NCBI RefSeq assembly: GCF_030519475.1
Contig: NZ_JAUMKD010000001.1
Location: forward strand, 124,001-188,000
DNA length: 64,000 nucleotides
From: Micromonospora sp. C28SCA-DRY-2
GTDB lineage: Bacteria; Actinomycetota; Actinomycetes; Mycobacteriales; Micromonosporaceae
Reading direction: 5' to 3'
Shown here: positions 61,609 to 64,000 of the stretch, one piece after another
How the letters are laid out: every line of letters starts with the position of its first letter
Numbering within the stretch: the first letter of the stretch is position 1
The notes under the pieces: model-generated
What the model was told of the DNA's origin: nothing
Seen by the model: the letters and a program-made list of their open reading frames with translations, nothing else
The model's database searches: none
Program-made: the position numbers and the translations under genes

Positions 61609-62037
61609 ATGGTCGACAGCGAGGTGACGCGCCGCGTCGTCGGTGACTTCCTCCGGTACGTCCGCTCCGGCCGGGAGCCGCAGCGGGCGGCGGAGTTCAT
61701 GGCGCCCGCGGTGCGTGCCCACCAGGTGCAGTCCGGGGACCTCGCCACCGTCGAGCGGACGCCGGCCGACTACGCCGAGCACGTTCGGGAGATGACCGCC
61801 ACCTGGGGCGCGTTCGACCTCACGGTCGAGGAATTCCTCGTGGATGGCGCGCGGGCGTACGTCCGGCTGGTCCAGGTGGGGCGGCACCTCCAGCCGGTGG
61901 CTGGGATCGCGCCGACTGGTCGGACCGTCCGCCAGATCAACTCGGTCGTCTACCACGTCGAGGATGGCCTGATCAGGGAGTACTGGATGCAGATCGACCG
62001 GGCCGGGCTGCTGGCCCAACTCCGCGACGATTGCTGA
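61609..62037 (+). CDS. SnoaL-like (NTF2-fold) protein
   Basis: This 142-residue protein has VVGDFLRYVRSGREPQRAAEFMAPAVRAHQVQSGD and TATWGAFDLTVEEFLVDGARAYVRLVQVGRHL, then TVRQINSVVYHVEDGLIREYWMQIDRAGLLAQL. These fit the SnoaL-like polyketide cyclase/NTF2 fold. Such proteins isomerise, cyclise or only bind small hydrophobic molecules. No polyketide synthase is in the window, so a cyclase role is not supported. The start ATG lies 24 nt from a possible AGGG site, so a nearer weak site may be used. Confidence 0.8.
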   Translation: MVDSEVTRRVVGDFLRYVRSGREPQRAAEFMAPAVRAHQVQSGDLATVERTPADYAEHVREMTATWGAFDLTVEEFLVDGARAYVRLVQVGRHLQPVAGIAPTGRTVRQINSVVYHVEDGLIREYWMQIDRAGLLAQLRDDC

Positions 62038-62155
62038 CCCCTTCGGTTCGACGAGTTCGTCGTCCCGCAGTTGACGCAGCAGGAACCGAAAAGGCTCCGA
62101 TCACCGTGGGATCGTGGGCGGGTGTAGCGGCCTACCCACGTCCAGGCGCCGTCTC

Positions 62156-63322
62156 CTATTCGCCGGGGACGATCACCCGCGCGTGGTCGGGCAGCGAGGT
62201 CAGCACCCGACGCCGGCCGGTGGCCGGGTCGGCGGCGACCAGCTCACCGCCGTCGGCGGCCCAGCGTTGCAGGAGGACCTCGGTGCCGGCGAGGCCGAGG
62301 AAGCTCTCACCGTCGCCACCGCCGGGCGCCAGGAGGTCGATCCGGCCGGCCGGTCGACCGGAGCGCAGATCGACCCCGACCAACGTCATGGGCGGCACCG
62401 CCCGCGCCCCCTCCGGCTGGCCGGTCGGGAGGTCCTCCGCCGGGGTGACCAGAGCCCACACCGCCGGCGGATCGCCGCCGCCGCGCACGAGCGGGACGAG
62501 CGCGTTGCGGACGTCGTCGGGACCCACCTGGTGGGTGGTGGCGAGCGACACCGAGCGAGCCGCCCGGCCGTTGACGTCCTGAATTGCGATGGTGAGCTGG
62601 CGGTGCGGCCGGGCGTTCGGGCCGACGTCGAACTCCGCGGTGGCCAGTTCACGCCCGTCCAGGAACGCCAGCATCCGGCGGGCCGGTGTCCCGCGTAACG
62701 CCAGCGGGCGCAGTTCCCCGCCCGGCAGGGTGAAAGCCGCGTACGCCTCGCCGTCGCCGGAGGGTTGCCTGAGCAGCAACGCCCGTCCGTCTGTCGACCA
62801 CTGCCCTAACTCGTATCCGGGCGGGATGGCCCGCTCGGTGATCCCGGTGAGGTCGCGGATCCACCACTGCCCGTCTCGCCGCTGGGCGAACCACCGCCCG
62901 TCCGGGGAGAGCGCCTGACTGAACGCGCCCCTGGTGGCCACCAGCCCGACGCCGAATTGTTCACCGGCGGCGGTCACCAGGTACATCGGCCGCCGAGGCC
63001 AGGCGCCGGTCGCCACGTCGAAGCCATCGGGGTCGTCGATCTGGTAGAGCAGGGCTCCCCGTCCCACGGCCCGGTCGATGGGAAGGTTGGCCGGGGCGGC
63101 CGGCGGCAGCAGCCGGCCGGGCAGCCCGGCGAGAAGTTCCCGGGCCGTGACCGGGGCGGCGACCTCGGCGGAGGCCGGCGACCGGGTGGCGCTCGTCCGC
63201 CAGACCGTTACCCCGGCGGCCCCGCCGACCAGCGCCCCGGCCAGCGCGACCGCCAACCATCCCCGAAGCCGGTGCGCTCCCGGCGGCGTAACGGGTGCCG
63301 GTCCCGGTGCCGTGGATTCCAT
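62156..63322 (-). CDS. Membrane-anchored beta-propeller-like protein
   Basis: This 388-residue protein has a proline-rich cytoplasmic N-terminus and a single membrane segment (LAVALAGALVGGAAGVTVW, about 22-40). About 330 extracytoplasmic residues follow. They contain repeated YxxDG/SPDGRWFA- and TDGRALLL-like blades, as in TolB/WD40-like propellers. I see no catalytic residues. It could bind a peptide or glycan at the cell surface. It lies alone; the next gene is 289 nt upstream of its start, with nothing recognisable between. Confidence 0.72.
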   Translation of the reverse strand: MESTAPGPAPVTPPGAHRLRGWLAVALAGALVGGAAGVTVWRTSATRSPASAEVAAPVTARELLAGLPGRLLPPAAPANLPIDRAVGRGALLYQIDDPDGFDVATGAWPRRPMYLVTAAGEQFGVGLVATRGAFSQALSPDGRWFAQRRDGQWWIRDLTGITERAIPPGYELGQWSTDGRALLLRQPSGDGEAYAAFTLPGGELRPLALRGTPARRMLAFLDGRELATAEFDVGPNARPHRQLTIAIQDVNGRAARSVSLATTHQVGPDDVRNALVPLVRGGGDPPAVWALVTPAEDLPTGQPEGARAVPPMTLVGVDLRSGRPAGRIDLLAPGGGDGESFLGLAGTEVLLQRWAADGGELVAADPATGRRRVLTSLPDHARVIVPGE

Positions 63323-63611
63323 CGTCGTGCCCCCGATCTTGGCGTCCTGCCCGCGCACAGCAGACGGGAGTTGTACCGGACCGTCAACGGCCCGGTCGAA
63401 CCCGGCTCCCGATCGAGGCCCAATCGTGATCTTCGGGGATCTCAGGCTCAGTGGCGACCAGCTCGGCGGTAGACGCGTTGACCACGTCAGCGTCGCTGCT
63501 GGCCTGCTCAGTCCCAGTCCGCTGGCGCCGCTTCGGCGGCCCAAGAATCCGGCGGCGGAGGCGTCAGGAACAGCCGGACCCGCTCAGCCTGCTCGACAAC
63601 AGCAGCGTGAC

Positions 63612-64000
63612 TCAGCCGTCGGTCGGGATCCACGCGGCGATGTCGACGTCACGTGGGTGTACGGGTTCGGAGAGGACGACGCCGGTGGTGGTGTCGCCCA
63701 GTTCGGTGAGGCGCTCGATGACCTGCTCCAGGTGCTCCGCGTCCCGCACCGCGATGGTCAGCTCGTAGCAGTTGTGCCCGGTGACGTGGACGCAGGAGAG
63801 CACGTGCCCGATGGCGAGCAGCTGCTCACGCACCCCCCGGGAATTGCGGACGGAACGGTGCCGGGGACGCAGGGACACGTGGGCGCGCAGGCCCAGCCCG
63901 AGCCGGGCGAGGTCGAGGTGGACCCCGTAGCCCTTGATGACGCCGGAGTCCTCGAGGCGCCGCATCCGCTCGGCGACCGCCGGGCGGCTCAGCGACACGC
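63612..64000 (-). CDS. Lrp/AsnC-family regulator (5' truncated by window)
   Basis: At least 129 residues are visible. They include the end of the HTH (SLSRPAVAERMRRLEDSGVIKGYGVHL) and the RAM ligand domain (LRAHVSLRPRHRSV, VLSCVHVTGHNCYELTIAVRDAEHLEQVIERL, then TTTGVVLSEP). The frame is open past position 64000, and the start lies outside. The VTGHNCYEL block is the Lrp-type amino-acid-binding turn. It likely senses an amino acid and controls a neighbouring gene beyond the window. Confidence 0.9.
   Translation of the reverse strand, partial: VSLSRPAVAERMRRLEDSGVIKGYGVHLDLARLGLGLRAHVSLRPRHRSVRNSRGVREQLLAIGHVLSCVHVTGHNCYELTIAVRDAEHLEQVIERLTELGDTTTGVVLSEPVHPRDVDIAAWIPTDG

Overview
The window is very GC-rich and densely coded, with many GTG starts and 4-bp ATGA/GTGA gene overlaps. 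It carries families typical of filamentous actinobacteria: a eukaryote-style multidomain acyl-CoA carboxylase, a BTAD/SARP regulator, the DUF574 methyltransferase family, and a CBM13-linked GH62 arabinofuranosidase. This suggests a Micromonospora-like member of the Micromonosporaceae; that assignment is an inference from gene content, not from a marker gene. No rRNA, tRNA, CRISPR array, insertion sequence or phage gene was recognised.

Layout. 1-9.4 kb: the carboxyltransferase half of an acyl-CoA carboxylase, a large membrane protein with a lipase-like end, a DUF2804 protein, then an MFS-GH2 operon. 9-17.5 kb: a divergent HxlR regulator/NAD(P)-binding pair, a MalY-type aminotransferase, a PP2C-like protein, and a two-component system facing an AhpD-like / DUF6220 / membrane multicopper oxidase operon across a large dyad. 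17.6-24.4 kb: secreted sialidase, epoxide hydrolase, DUF3800 protein, two small membrane proteins, AlkD-like protein and DUF1028 protein. 24.4-27.4 kb is the most accessory-looking stretch: broken remnants of a PlsC-type acyltransferase and a FabH-type synthase, then a HEAT-repeat gene coupled to a MerR regulator that itself carries HEAT repeats, behind a MerR-style promoter. 27.4-31 kb: small enzymes and an MBL-fold protein.

31-36.5 kb: a 1087-residue BTAD/NB-ARC/TPR regulator lies between a WrbA-type quinone reductase and an MFS transporter. Both neighbours have three 7-bp repeats at exact 11-bp spacing, set 9 bp before a CANNNT hexamer. This looks like a small SARP regulon. 36.5-40.2 kb: a macrolide-type glycosyltransferase with an apparently leaderless message, an alpha/beta hydrolase, and a TetR regulator fused to a Hin-like helix-turn-helix.

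40.3-52.6 kb is a complete L-arabinose unit. A LacI regulator and a secreted GH62/CBM13 arabinofuranosidase lie beside a seven-gene operon, araB-araD-binding protein-ATPase-permease-permease-araA. The TGTTAWCGMTCACA motif recurs upstream of the GH62 gene (twice) and of araB (once), so extracellular debranching, uptake and catabolism are probably controlled together. 52.6-64 kb: assorted small enzymes and regulators (SMP-30, AraC/MFS pair, GNATs, zinc-ribbon TetR with its operator, DUF574 methyltransferase, VOC protein, RibD_C reductase, SnoaL-like protein), ending in an Lrp/AsnC gene cut by the window edge.
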